A DNA stretch of 64,000 nucleotides from Subtercola lobariae (GCF_014640255.1 NZ_BMGP01000001.1:833013-897012); one strand, 5' to 3'; counted from the first letter of the stretch, positions 42,163-50,818 are shown. Numbers and translations are program-made. Notes: generated by a model from the letters alone, not told the origin.

Positions 42163-43503
42163 GTGAACCTCTCACCAGAAGACGGCGAACTCGCCTACGA
42201 ACTCGACCGTGCCCACGTTTTTCACTCCTGGTCGGCGCAGGCCGCGCTGAAGCCCATGGTGATTGCGGGCGGCCTCGCGAGCACGGTCTGGGATTTCGAC
42301 GGCAACAGCTACCTCGACTTCTCGAGCCAGCTCATCAACGTGAACATCGGCCACCAGCATCCGGCCGTCATCGCTGCGATTCAAACGCAAGCCGACATTC
42401 TGACCACTATCGCTCCGGCGGCCGCCAATCTGGCCCGCGGGCAGGCAGCCCAGCGCATCCTTGCCCGGGCCGGTGAGCAGTTCAGCAAGGTGTTCTTCAC
42501 CAACGGCGGTGCAGACGCGAACGAGAACGCGATGCGGCTCGCGAGGCTGCACACCGGGCGCGACAAGGTGCTGTCGATGTACCGCTCGTACCATGGCAAC
42601 ACGGGCTCCGCCGTTGCTGCGACGGGCGACTGGCGTCGAGTGCCGAACGAATATGCGCGGTCGCACGTGCACTTCTTCGGTCCGTACGCTTACCGCTCCG
42701 AGTTTTGGGCGACCACGCCCGAAGAGGAGTCGAGCCGCGCGCTGCATCACCTCGAGCGAGTGATTCAGGCCGAGGGGTCGACATCGATCGCGGCGATTCT
42801 GATCGAGACCATTCCGGGCACCGCGGGCATCCTGGTGCCCCCGCCCGGCTATCTCGCGGGGGTGCGTGCTCTTGCCGACAAGTACGGCATCATCGTGATC
42901 TTCGACGAGGTGATGTGCGGGTTCGGGCGTGCGGGCGGCTGGTTCGCGTTTCAGGCTCTGGCCGAGGCCGAGGGCGGCGACGTTGTGGTGCCTGATCTGA
43001 TCACCTTCGCTAAGGGCGTGAACTCGGGGTACGTGCCGGTGGGCGGGGTCATCATTCCGCCGTTCATCGCCGAGCAGTTCGACGAGCAGGTGTTTCCTGG
43101 CGGTTTGACTTACTCCGGGCATCCACTCGCCATGGCGTCGATCATCGGCGCCCAAGACGCCATGGCGAACGAGGGCATCGTCGACAACGCAGCCCGCATC
43201 GGCCGCGATGTACTCGGGCCAGGCCTGCGCGCACTCGCGGCGAAGCACGAGGTCATCGGCGAGGTGCGCGGTATCGGCGTGTTCTGGGCGCTCGATCTCG
43301 TGGCAGACCCTGTGACCCGCGAACCGCTGTCGCTGGCCGTGATCGGTGCTCTGAAGGCGAAACTGCTCTCGCTCGGGCTACTGCCCGTTTTCGCCGACAA
43401 CCGGCTGCACGTCGTGCCGCCCTGCGTGGTCACCGACGAGGAATGCGCTCGCGCTCTCGCCATCTTCGACGAAGCGTTCGCGTCGATTGCGGTGCCGGCC
43501 TGA
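42163..43503 (+). CDS. Class III PLP aminotransferase (beta-alanine-type)
   Basis: 446 aa. Omega-amino acid transaminase fold: YLDFSSQLINVNIGHQHP, FFTNGGADANENAMRLARL, VIFDEVMCGFGRAGG and the PLP Lys in ITFAKGVNSGYVPVGG. In this operon it should transfer the amino group of beta-alanine or 3-aminoisobutyrate to pyruvate, giving a semialdehyde. GTG start at 42163; 50 bp after the LLM gene. Other omega-amines cannot be excluded. Confidence 0.9.
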   Translation: MNLSPEDGELAYELDRAHVFHSWSAQAALKPMVIAGGLASTVWDFDGNSYLDFSSQLINVNIGHQHPAVIAAIQTQADILTTIAPAAANLARGQAAQRILARAGEQFSKVFFTNGGADANENAMRLARLHTGRDKVLSMYRSYHGNTGSAVAATGDWRRVPNEYARSHVHFFGPYAYRSEFWATTPEEESSRALHHLERVIQAEGSTSIAAILIETIPGTAGILVPPPGYLAGVRALADKYGIIVIFDEVMCGFGRAGGWFAFQALAEAEGGDVVVPDLITFAKGVNSGYVPVGGVIIPPFIAEQFDEQVFPGGLTYSGHPLAMASIIGAQDAMANEGIVDNAARIGRDVLGPGLRALAAKHEVIGEVRGIGVFWALDLVADPVTREPLSLAVIGALKAKLLSLGLLPVFADNRLHVVPPCVVTDEECARALAIFDEAFASIAVPA

Positions 43504-43551
43504 GCCATCACGGCGACACGGGCAGCGCACAGTAAACACCCGGTAAACTTG

Positions 43552-44142
43552 ATGACCGTGAACAAATTCAGCAAAACTCCGTTCACGGTCAACGTCTGGG
43601 ATCTGATGCATCAGCCCGGCGAGTTGCGCGAACGCGAACTCGACCTCGTTGTGCCGGAGAAAATGGGCGAAGGTCTCGTTGCCATCGAGGCAGGCAGTGT
43701 TCTCGAGGCAGATGTGCGCCTTGAGTCGCTGCATGACGGCATTCTGGTGACCGCTCAGGTCTCTGGTGCGGCCTTCGGAGTCTGCGGTCGCTGCCTCAAA
43801 GACATCAGTTTGCCCGTTCGAGTCGAGTTTGCGGAGCTTTTCGCGTATTCTCGTGACGAAGCTTTTGATTATGAGGTTGTGGGCGACCATGTCGACCTTG
43901 AACCTCTGATCAGGGATGCGGTGGTTCTCGCACTCCCGTTCCAACCGGTTTGCCGGCCAGATTGCCCAGGCCTCGACCCCGTCACGGGCGAGCGGCTCGA
44001 AGATCTGCCTAAGCGCGAACCGCAGGAGATCATTGATTCGCGCTGGTCTGCGCTTGCCGGCCTGCTCGAATCAGACGAAGAAGCCTCCACACCCACAGAC
44101 CACGCGACCGACGGAGAAACTCCGCCTGGGTCGCCGAGATAG
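43552..44142 (+). CDS. YceD/DUF177 family protein
   Basis: 196 aa. Paired with rpmF as in most bacteria; YceD proteins influence 23S rRNA accumulation. LMHQPGELRERELDLVVPEKMGEGLV, LESLHDGILVTAQVSGAAFGVCGRCLKDI and DLEPLIRDAVVLALPFQPVCRPDCPGLDP (Cys motifs CxxC and CxxxC) match. Start uncertain: TTG 43549, ATG 43552 or GTG 43558. A TAAACT (43544-43549) 8 nt before the GTG suggests a leaderless start there. Confidence 0.88.
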   Translation: MTVNKFSKTPFTVNVWDLMHQPGELRERELDLVVPEKMGEGLVAIEAGSVLEADVRLESLHDGILVTAQVSGAAFGVCGRCLKDISLPVRVEFAELFAYSRDEAFDYEVVGDHVDLEPLIRDAVVLALPFQPVCRPDCPGLDPVTGERLEDLPKREPQEIIDSRWSALAGLLESDEEASTPTDHATDGETPPGSPR

Positions 44143-44156
44143 AGAAGAGTTAGCTC

Positions 44157-44360
44157 ATGGCTGTACCGAAGCGAAAGATGTCGCGGGCCTCGACCCGCAT
44201 GCGCCGCGCGCAGTGGAAGGCGACCGCCCCCACCCTGGTGAAGACCATCGAGAACGGCAAGACCACCTACAGCCTCCCGCACCGCGCGAAGGTTGTCGAA
44301 GACTCCGCCGGCACCGCGCTGTTCCTTGAGTACAAGGGCCGCAAAGTCGCAGACATTTAG
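44157..44360 (+). CDS. rpmF: 50S ribosomal protein L32
   Basis: 67 aa. [22 protein letters not shown] is the classical L32 start and the C terminus [10 protein letters not shown] is standard. It has no cysteines, so it is the zinc-free form. A GAAGAG ribosome binding site is upstream; the gene follows yceD by 14 bp. A UUCG-loop hairpin follows the stop. Confidence 0.96.
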   Translation: MAVPKRKMSRASTRMRRAQWKATAPTLVKTIENGKTTYSLPHRAKVVEDSAGTALFLEYKGRKVADI

Positions 44361-44418
44361 AGCCAATTGTTCGCCCTTCGGGGCGATGCGAGCCAACTGG
44401 TTCGCCCTGCGGGTGACA
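44361..44418 (+). repeat. Two tandem 30-bp stem-loop repeats after rpmF
   Basis: Units starting AGCCAATTG (44361) and AGCCAACTGG (44391). The first folds as TCGCCC-TTCG-GGGCGA, a UUCG tetraloop hairpin (44371-44386); the second is TCGCCC-TGC-GGGTGA. No T-tract follows. They separate rpmF from rnc and may set 3' end stability or attenuation. Confidence 0.6.
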
Positions 44419-44470
44419 CCGAATGAATCTTCGCCCGCAGTGATTTCTCGCGCAATGGCCGCTGTTGTGA

Positions 44471-45202
44471 ATGGTGCGTTCTGAGATGCCCGATAAGGCG
44501 GCTGCGTCTGACAAGGCGTTAGACAGAACGCACCTTTTGGCGACCCTCGAGGTGCAGATTCCGGATGATCTGCTGCACCTTGCGCTCACCCACCGCTCCT
44601 GGTCGTACGAGCACGGCGGCGTAGCCACGAACGAACGCCTCGAGTTTCTCGGCGATTCGATTCTCGGCCAGGCCGTCACCGTGATGCTCTACACCCGGTT
44701 TCCCGAGCTCAGCGAGGGGGAGCTGGCCAAGCGGCGCGCGAGCCTGGTGTCGACGGTGGCACTCGCAGGCATCGGCACGACCATCGGGCTGGGCGCGTAC
44801 ATCCACCTCGGCCGAGGCGAAGTGCTCACCGGGGGTCGCGAGAAGGCGTCGATTCTGGCCGACACCGTCGAGGCGCTCATCGGAGCGACCTATCTCGGCC
44901 TCGGCGGCGAAACGGCCACAGCCCTTGTGCTGCGACTCGTTGAACCGCTCATTGCGAACCCGAACACGTTCGGCGAGTCGATGGATCCGAAGACCACCCT
45001 GCAAGAACTCGCCGCTGCGGCCGGCGAGGGAGCCCCGCACTACGACGTCGCCGAAAGCGGCCCCGATCACCGCAAGACGTTCATCGCCACGGTTTCGATC
45101 GGCACCCTCGTTTCGGCCACCGGCGAAGGTTCGAGCAAGAAGCAGGCCGAGTCGCTGGCGGCCCGCAAGGCGCAGCAGCTACTCGCCGACCGCGATGCCT
45201 GA
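44471..45202 (+). CDS. rnc: Ribonuclease III
   Basis: 243 aa. Cuts double-stranded RNA in rRNA and mRNA processing. RNase III signature NERLEFLGDSILGQAV with catalytic Glu and Asp, second acidic pair in ADTVEALIGATYLGLGG, and a C-terminal dsRBD (DPKTTLQELAAAAGEGAPHYDV ... SSKKQAESLAARKAQQLL). The first codon could be ATG 44471 or ATG 44486. Next conserved gene is mutM. Confidence 0.94.
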   Translation: MVRSEMPDKAAASDKALDRTHLLATLEVQIPDDLLHLALTHRSWSYEHGGVATNERLEFLGDSILGQAVTVMLYTRFPELSEGELAKRRASLVSTVALAGIGTTIGLGAYIHLGRGEVLTGGREKASILADTVEALIGATYLGLGGETATALVLRLVEPLIANPNTFGESMDPKTTLQELAAAAGEGAPHYDVAESGPDHRKTFIATVSIGTLVSATGEGSSKKQAESLAARKAQQLLADRDA

Positions 45203-45205
45203 CCT

Positions 45206-45298
45206 CCCGCGCTCCCGCCGCCGCCGGATTCGCCCGCGCTCTCGCTGCCGGACCCGCCCGCGCTCCCGCTGCCGGCGCGGCCCGCGCTCCCGGTCGGC
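45206..45298. repeat. 24-27 bp GC-rich tandem repeat
   Basis: About three and a half units starting CCCGCGCTC at 45206, 45233, 45257 and 45281, between rnc and mutM, directly before the second 62-bp palindrome. No open frame of interest. Confidence 0.7.
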
Positions 45299-45311
45299 CC
45301 ATCGGCCAGAT

Positions 45312-45373
45312 CTGAGCCTGTTACGACCAATTGAGCCGGGTGTACCGGCCTCATTTGGCCCCAGCGGGCTCAC
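45312..45373. repeat. 62-bp palindromic repeat, copy B
   Basis: Same length and layout as 3654-3715 but in the opposite orientation: on the minus strand it starts GTGAGCCCG and has TGAGGCCGGTAC and CGGCTCAATT at the matching places. About 44 of 62 bases match copy A. It lies 30 bp before the mutM start, between genes on the same strand, so it is within the mutM promoter or leader. Confidence 0.75.
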
Positions 45374-45402
45374 GAGTCCAGATTCGCTCAGGCGCGCCGC
45401 CC

Positions 45403-46539
45403 GTGCCTGAGCTACCTGAGGTCGAGGTCGTTCGCGGCGGCCTCGAGCCCGCAATCACGGGAGCCCTCATCACGGGCGTCGAGGTCTTCGATGTGCGCTC
45501 GTTGAAGCGCCACAACGCATTGGCCGGGTCGTTCGAGGCTCTGCTGACGGGCGAACGGATGCTCGCGGCCGTGCGTCGCGGAAAGTTTCTGTGGCTCCCA
45601 CTGTCGTCGGGCCGCGCGCTCGTGATCCATCTCGGAATGAGTGGCCAAGTACTGCTGCGTTCCCCCGGTACCGCCGAAGACGGCCTCTTACGCATTCGCC
45701 TGAGCATCGAGCATCCGACGCTCGGAGAGTACTGGGTGAACTTCGTCGACCAGCGCATCTTCGGCTCGATGGCGGTCGACGTGCTGCTGCCCACCCCAGA
45801 CGGCCGTGCCGGCGGCTTTTCGGGCCCCGGCCTCGAGGCGGGCTGGCCGCACGCCTCCGCCGCTCTTAGTGCCTCGGCGGCCGTCGCAACTCCGAATCCG
45901 CTCGCTCGCGCCACTCCGGCCCGGCCGCCAGCCCCGAGCCCGGCCGCCCCGAGCCCGGCCGCTCCGAGCCCGGCCGCCCCGAGCCCGGCCGCCTTGAGGC
46001 CGCCCGCCCCGAGCCCGCTCGCAGCGGCAGACCCGCCGCCAGAATGGCTCGCCGCCGTGCCGAGCCAGGTGGCGCACATCGCGCGTGACCCGCTCGACCC
46101 CGCCTTCGACGAGCGCTCGTTCTTCGCCGCCCTCAAGCGCAAGAACACCGGCATCAAACGCGCTCTGCTCGACCAGACCCTGGTGAGCGGAATCGGCAAT
46201 ATCTACGCCGACGAATCCCTTTGGGCGGCGAAGGTGCACTACGCCCAGCCCACGGCCTCGCTCAGTGCGGCCAAAGCGCGCCTGCTCCTCACCGAAGTGC
46301 GCTTCGTGCTCAGCAAGGCCCTCGCCGAGGGCGGCACCAGCTTCAGCGAAACCTACGTCAACGTCAACGGCGCCTCAGGCTACTTCTCCCACTCGCTGAA
46401 CGCCTACGCACAGCAGGGCAAACCGTGCCCCCGCTGCGGCACGCTCATCGTGCGCGAAAGCTTCATGAATCGCTCCTCGCACTTCTGCCCGCACTGCCAG
46501 CGCCTGCGCCTACGCTCCGGAGTCAGCGCTTCGCGGTAG
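45403..46539 (+). CDS. mutM: Formamidopyrimidine-DNA glycosylase with Pro/Ala-rich insertion
   Basis: 378 aa. Excises oxidised purines such as 8-oxoG. After the initiator, PELPEVEVVRGGLEP gives the N-terminal Pro nucleophile and Glu. A middle region has LVIHLGMSGQVLL; H2TH region is LLDQTLVSGIGNIYADESLW; the zinc finger is CPRCGTLIVRESF ... CPHCQ. Usual length is 270-300; the extra 80-90 residues lie between the N-terminal domain and H2TH domain and include six 15-bp repeats. GTG 45403 is the start since the mature protein must begin Pro-Glu-Leu. Confidence 0.94.
   Translation: MPELPEVEVVRGGLEPAITGALITGVEVFDVRSLKRHNALAGSFEALLTGERMLAAVRRGKFLWLPLSSGRALVIHLGMSGQVLLRSPGTAEDGLLRIRLSIEHPTLGEYWVNFVDQRIFGSMAVDVLLPTPDGRAGGFSGPGLEAGWPHASAALSASAAVATPNPLARATPARPPAPSPAAPSPAAPSPAAPSPAALRPPAPSPLAAADPPPEWLAAVPSQVAHIARDPLDPAFDERSFFAALKRKNTGIKRALLDQTLVSGIGNIYADESLWAAKVHYAQPTASLSAAKARLLLTEVRFVLSKALAEGGTSFSETYVNVNGASGYFSHSLNAYAQQGKPCPRCGTLIVRESFMNRSSHFCPHCQRLRLRSGVSASR
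45931..46020. repeat. 15-bp coding tandem repeat in mutM
   Basis: Six 15-bp units of GCCCCGAGCCCGGCC and variants, encoding the pentapeptide APSPA. In frame, placed in the linker between the glycosylase N-terminal and H2TH domains. Confidence 0.85.
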
Positions 46540-46568
46540 GCCGAGCTGGGCCGCGTCAGGCGCCGATG

Positions 46569-47699
46569 TTACTGCCGAGCATCCACCGCCACCGGAACAC
46601 CGCGCAGCGCCACGAACACCCGCTCGCCCGATGCCGGCCGCAGCTGCACATCGTGCTGCACGAACAGCAGCTCGCCCGAGTCGAGCCGCACCTGCGTGCG
46701 ACGGAGCGATCCGAGAAAGCTCGACGCCACGACCGTCGCCCCCAGCCCCGACGACGCGAACGACACGTCTTCGGGTCGAATGTACGCCGTGACCGCCCCC
46801 GAAGCGGGCCCGGTTCCGAGCAGCGGCAACGCCGCGTTCAGCACCCGCACTTCGTTGCCCACCAGCTCGGCGTCGATCGCGTTGCTCAACCCGATGAACG
46901 TGGCCACGAACGATGTGGCCGGCCGCGTGTAGAGGTCTTCGGGCGTACCGATCTGTTCGATATTGCCCTCGCGCATCACCGCCACCCGGTCGGCCACCGC
47001 CAGGGCCTCCTCCTGATCGTGCGTCACGAACAGCGTCGTGATGCCGAGCTCGGTTTGAATGCGCCGAATCTCGTCGCGCAGCTGCACGCGCACCTTCGCG
47101 TCGAGCGCCGAGAGCGGCTCATCGAGCAACAGCACCCGCGGCCGCGTCACCAGCGCCCGAGCGAGCGCGACCCGTTGCTGCTGCCCACCCGAAAGCTGAT
47201 GGGCGTAACGGCCGCCGAAGGTACCCAGCCCCACCATGTCGAGAGCTTCGGATGCCCGGCGGCGCCTGCTCGCCGCATCCACTCGTCGCATGCGCAGCCC
47301 GAACTCGACGTTCTGCGTCACGGTCATGTGCGGAAACAGCGAGTACGCCTGAAACACCATTCCGATGTCGCGGCGGTTGACCGGAGTGTTGACCACATCG
47401 ACTCCGTCGATCTCGATGTGCCCCTCCGACACGCTCTCCAGCCCCGAAAGCGCTCGCAGCACGGTGGTCTTGCCGCACCCAGAGGGCCCCAGCAGCGCCA
47501 CGAACTCGCCCGGCGCCATCGACAGATTGACTCCGTTCAGCGCTCGCTGGCTGGAGTAGTACTTCACCACATTGCGAAGTTCGACGCCCGCGCCTTCGCC
47601 GGCCGGCCGAAGCGAACGGCCGAGGCCCGACTCGCGCCCGCCGGGCTGGCGCTTGCCCATCTGACGCGTGGTTGCGGTTCGTGCTGAGATGCTGCTCAT
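46569..47699 (-). CDS. ABC transporter ATP-binding protein (aminophosphonate/spermidine type)
   Basis: 376 aa. Walker A LLGPSGCGKTTVLRAL, signature LSGGQQQRVALARAL, Walker B VLLLDEPLSALD, followed by H-loop VTHDQEEAL and a C-terminal TOBE-like domain. This is the PotA/FbpC/PhnT type that energises uptake. Last gene of a four-gene minus-strand operon; start overlaps the permease stop by 4 nt. 2-aminoethylphosphonate or a relative is the inferred substrate from the downstream enzymes. A 30-residue leader is not typical. Confidence 0.9.
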   Translation of the reverse strand: MSSISARTATTRQMGKRQPGGRESGLGRSLRPAGEGAGVELRNVVKYYSSQRALNGVNLSMAPGEFVALLGPSGCGKTTVLRALSGLESVSEGHIEIDGVDVVNTPVNRRDIGMVFQAYSLFPHMTVTQNVEFGLRMRRVDAASRRRRASEALDMVGLGTFGGRYAHQLSGGQQQRVALARALVTRPRVLLLDEPLSALDAKVRVQLRDEIRRIQTELGITTLFVTHDQEEALAVADRVAVMREGNIEQIGTPEDLYTRPATSFVATFIGLSNAIDAELVGNEVRVLNAALPLLGTGPASGAVTAYIRPEDVSFASSGLGATVVASSFLGSLRRTQVRLDSGELLFVQHDVQLRPASGERVFVALRGVPVAVDARQ

Positions 47700-48592
47700 G
47701 CGGCCCTCCGATTGCGGCCGAGGCTACCGAGCCGGCCGATGATGAGTAGAAGTATGAAGGCGAAAACGAGTGCAAAGACCGCGAAGATCACTGCAACGTA
47801 CGGGTCGGTGTGTTGCACCAGAACCAGTGCCGTCTGAAACGTGTTCTGACTGAGAAACGAGGCGATCGTGTATTCGCCGAGCACCACCGCGATGGTGATG
47901 AAGCAGGCCGAGAGGATGCCCGGCCGCAGGTTCGGCAGAATGACCCGCCACAACACGTGACCCCAGTTCGCCCCAAGCGACCGCGCGGCCTCACTGAGCG
48001 TGACCACCTCGACCGCCGCCAGGTTCGCGGCGATGGGCCGAAACGCGTACGGCAGCACGATGATGCCCACCGCGAACGCGAGCGTCCAGGCGTTGCTGCC
48101 GAACAGGCGCGCCACCACCTGGTACACCGGAATGAAACCCACCACCAGCACGATCGACGGAATGGTGATGGGAATGATGCAGACGAATTCGAGCACCCCG
48201 CGAAGCTTCGGGTACTTCAGCTCGACCAGAATCATCGTCGGCAGCAGCAACACGAGAACAATCGCCACCGTGACGATGCAGATGCCGATCGAATTGGCGA
48301 TGCCCTGAAAGAGCACGTCGTACGTTCCGGCCTCGCCCGCGGTGAAGATTGCGGCGTAGTGCTCGAACCCGTAGGCGCCGGTCTGGCCCTGGCGAAGTGA
48401 GAACTCGATCATCGCCAGAATCGGCACGATGAAGATCACCCCCGTGACGCCGAGGATGATCCAGCGTGTCAGTGCCGAGGGCGCTGCGGCGTAGCGAGGA
48501 GTCTTCTGCGGTCGACCAGCGCGAGTCGCCACGAGTCGAGGTACAACGTGCGGCGCCTGCGCCTCTCGCGCCTCCACCTCAGGCGCGCTCAT
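47696..48592 (-). CDS. ABC transporter permease (second)
   Basis: 298 aa. Six hydrophobic helices and the EAA loop EAARSLGANWGHVLWRVILPNLRPGI. Like PhnV/PotC-type inner membrane subunits. ATG 48592 overlaps the preceding permease stop by 4 nt. The N-terminal 40 residues are cytoplasmic and basic. Confidence 0.9.
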   Translation of the reverse strand: MSAPEVEAREAQAPHVVPRLVATRAGRPQKTPRYAAAPSALTRWIILGVTGVIFIVPILAMIEFSLRQGQTGAYGFEHYAAIFTAGEAGTYDVLFQGIANSIGICIVTVAIVLVLLLPTMILVELKYPKLRGVLEFVCIIPITIPSIVLVVGFIPVYQVVARLFGSNAWTLAFAVGIIVLPYAFRPIAANLAAVEVVTLSEAARSLGANWGHVLWRVILPNLRPGILSACFITIAVVLGEYTIASFLSQNTFQTALVLVQHTDPYVAVIFAVFALVFAFILLLIIGRLGSLGRNRRAA

Positions 48593-49518
48593 CGTCGCCA
48601 CCGTGATGCGCGTCGCTGCAGCGCCGAGTAGGCGGTCATCAAGATGATCATCACCACGACCATCCCGAGCGCCAGCACGCCGGCCACATTCGAAACGCCC
48701 ACGATCGTCTCGCTGGTGAGCTGTTGCCTGATGGCGAGCGGAATGATGCCGCCCTGCGAAATGAGCGCGGCAGCTGTCGCGTACGACGAGAATGCGTTGG
48801 CGAACAGCAGTATGAGACTGCCGAAGAATGCTGGCGCGAGAAGAGGCATGCCGATTCGGCACCAGTAAGTCAGCCGGGTGCCGCCGAGCGTGGCATTCGC
48901 CTCGGCCCAGGTCGACTTCAGCCCCTCCATCGCGGGCATGAAGGTGAGCACCATCAGCGGTATCTGAAAGTACAGATACGGGATGACCAGACCAGGTATC
49001 TGGTAGAGCAACGGCCCGTTGCCGCCGAAGTTCGTGAAGATATTCGGGGTGATGCCGATGGAGACGAGCCACTTCGTCAGCACGCCCTGCACGCCGATCG
49101 TGGCGATGAAGGCGAAAGCGAGCATCACGCCTCCGAACTGCGCCAAGACGCTCGACGCCGAGTCGACGGTGGAACGGAGCATCCGTTCGGGCCGAGTGCC
49201 GAGCAGCGCGAAACAGATGACGGCTCCGAGAATGGCGCCGAGAACAGCCGTCAGGGCCGAGATCCAGAGTGAGGCGAAGAAGTTCTGCAGAATCGCGGGA
49301 TTCGCATAGGCGGCGAAATTCGCGAACGTGAAGGCTCCGGAGCCATCGAAGAATCCGCTGGCGACAGCGAGCACGGCGGGTACGCCCAAGAAGAGAACGA
49401 CATATGCCCCGAAGGGAATGAGCCCCAGCCAAGCCGCGACGCGGCGCCGAGGGGTGGTGACCTCGGCGCCGCGTACGGTTTCGGCCGGCGCAACGGGTGC
49501 GACGACGGTTGTTGTCAT
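48589..49518 (-). CDS. ABC transporter permease (first)
   Basis: 309 aa. Six helices; EAA-loop EANATLGGTRLTYWCRIGMPLLAPAF. PhnU/PotB-type subunit. ATG 49518 gives MTTTVVAPVAPAETVRG; longer frames overlap the binding-protein gene. 10 bp downstream of that gene. Confidence 0.9.
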   Translation of the reverse strand: MTTTVVAPVAPAETVRGAEVTTPRRRVAAWLGLIPFGAYVVLFLGVPAVLAVASGFFDGSGAFTFANFAAYANPAILQNFFASLWISALTAVLGAILGAVICFALLGTRPERMLRSTVDSASSVLAQFGGVMLAFAFIATIGVQGVLTKWLVSIGITPNIFTNFGGNGPLLYQIPGLVIPYLYFQIPLMVLTFMPAMEGLKSTWAEANATLGGTRLTYWCRIGMPLLAPAFFGSLILLFANAFSSYATAAALISQGGIIPLAIRQQLTSETIVGVSNVAGVLALGMVVVMIILMTAYSALQRRASRWRR

Positions 49519-49528
49519 GAGGTGCGCA

Positions 49529-50668
49529 TCAGCCGATGGCCGAAGCCCAGCCCGACTTGAGCAGCCCTGCCGCAGCGGTGGCCTGGTCGGCCGTGAGCTG
49601 CACGAAGTTCTGTGGGGGAGCACCGACGGTGGCGAGCACGGTCTTGTCAACGGTGTTACCCGACTGCATCGCGGTCAGCGTTGCCGGGTAGGCACCCGAC
49701 GCGAGGTACAGGTTCTGCACCTCGGGGCTGTAAATGTACTCTTCCCAGAGCCGAGCAGCCGCGGGGTGCGGTGCGTCGACGCTGATGGCCTGGTTGTAGT
49801 AGCTGCCGAGTGCTGAGCCCGGCAGAACGACGGTCTTGTAGTCGGGGTTGCCCGAGGTGCCGCCGGCCGCGCCCCAGGCGAGGTTGTTGTAGCTCCACTG
49901 AATGACCACGGGGGTCTCACCCGACGCGACAGTGGCCTGGGTGGGCGTGACAGCGAGGAAGTTGCCGGCCTTCTTCAGCTGGGAGAAGAAGTCGATGCCG
50001 GGCTGAATGTTGTCAGCGCTGCCGCCGCTCTGCAATGCGGCGAGGTAGACCGCGCTCGCGGCCTCGTTGGCCTGCGTCGGGTCGCCCTTGATAGCGACCT
50101 TTCCGTTGTAGGCCGCTCCGAGCAGGTCTTTCATCGAGGTCGGCGGGGTGGTGATGACCTTCGAGTCGTAGCCGACTGACATCAGGCCGGTGTAGTCGTA
50201 GTACCACTTGCCGTCGGCGTCTTTGAAGTCAGCGGGGATATCGGCCCAGTTCGCCACCTTGTAGGGCGCAACCAGGTCGAGGTTCTGCTGCAGCACCGCG
50301 GTGCCGATGTCGAACACATCGGGGGCGGTCGACTGGCCCTGCTGAGCCTTCGCCGCAGCGACCTCGTCGGCGCTCGAGCCGTCGGGGTTCGCCGAGTTGA
50401 TCTTGATGCCGGGGTACTTCGCCTCGAAGCCCGAAATGATCTTGCCGTAGTTCGCCCATGACGGCGGAAGGGTGATGACGTTCAGCTGGCCCTCGGCGTT
50501 TGCGGCCGCGACGAGCGCATCCATTCCGCCGAGGTCTGCCGCGCTGGTGGCGGTCTTCGCGCTGGTCTCGCCGGTGCTGGCGGGCGTCGACGACCCCGCG
50601 CAGGCGGTGAGTGCGAGCGCGGAGGCGGCCATGATGGCTGCCGCCGCGATGAGACGTTTGCTGTTCAC
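49529..50668 (-). CDS. Extracellular solute-binding lipoprotein
   Basis: 379 aa. Starts GTG with AGGAGGAC just upstream. Signal peptide KRLIAAAAIMAASALAL and lipobox LTACAG. The mature domain resembles the Fe3+/polyamine/phosphonate (PhnS-like) class: GQLNVITLPPSWANYGKIISGFEAKYPGIKI, PDVFDIGTAV and NPDYKTVVLPGSA. First gene of the transporter operon, so it sets substrate specificity. Aminophosphonate is inferred from neighbours. Confidence 0.9.
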   Translation of the reverse strand: MNSKRLIAAAAIMAASALALTACAGSSTPASTGETSAKTATSAADLGGMDALVAAANAEGQLNVITLPPSWANYGKIISGFEAKYPGIKINSANPDGSSADEVAAAKAQQGQSTAPDVFDIGTAVLQQNLDLVAPYKVANWADIPADFKDADGKWYYDYTGLMSVGYDSKVITTPPTSMKDLLGAAYNGKVAIKGDPTQANEAASAVYLAALQSGGSADNIQPGIDFFSQLKKAGNFLAVTPTQATVASGETPVVIQWSYNNLAWGAAGGTSGNPDYKTVVLPGSALGSYYNQAISVDAPHPAAARLWEEYIYSPEVQNLYLASGAYPATLTAMQSGNTVDKTVLATVGAPPQNFVQLTADQATAAAGLLKSGWASAIG

Positions 50669-50760
50669 TGAGTTGTCCTCCTGGATGACCGTGCGGCCGT
50701 TCGCGCTCTGCACGGCGAACGATTCGGATGCGCCGGGGTGCGATCACCTGATGCTCGCTT

Positions 50761-50777
50761 TCGCCGGTAACCGGCGA
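50761..50777. promoter_or_regulatory. 17-bp perfect palindrome upstream of transporter operon
   Basis: TCGCCGGT-A-ACCGGCGA, perfect 8-bp arms around one base, in the 150-bp gap between the FAD oxidoreductase and the binding-protein gene. No T-tract. Could be an operator for the aminophosphonate operon; no regulator gene is next to it. Confidence 0.5.
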
Positions 50778-50818
50778 GGGCTGTAGCGGTTAACACGGGG
50801 CAAAGAGCGAGCGGCGAC

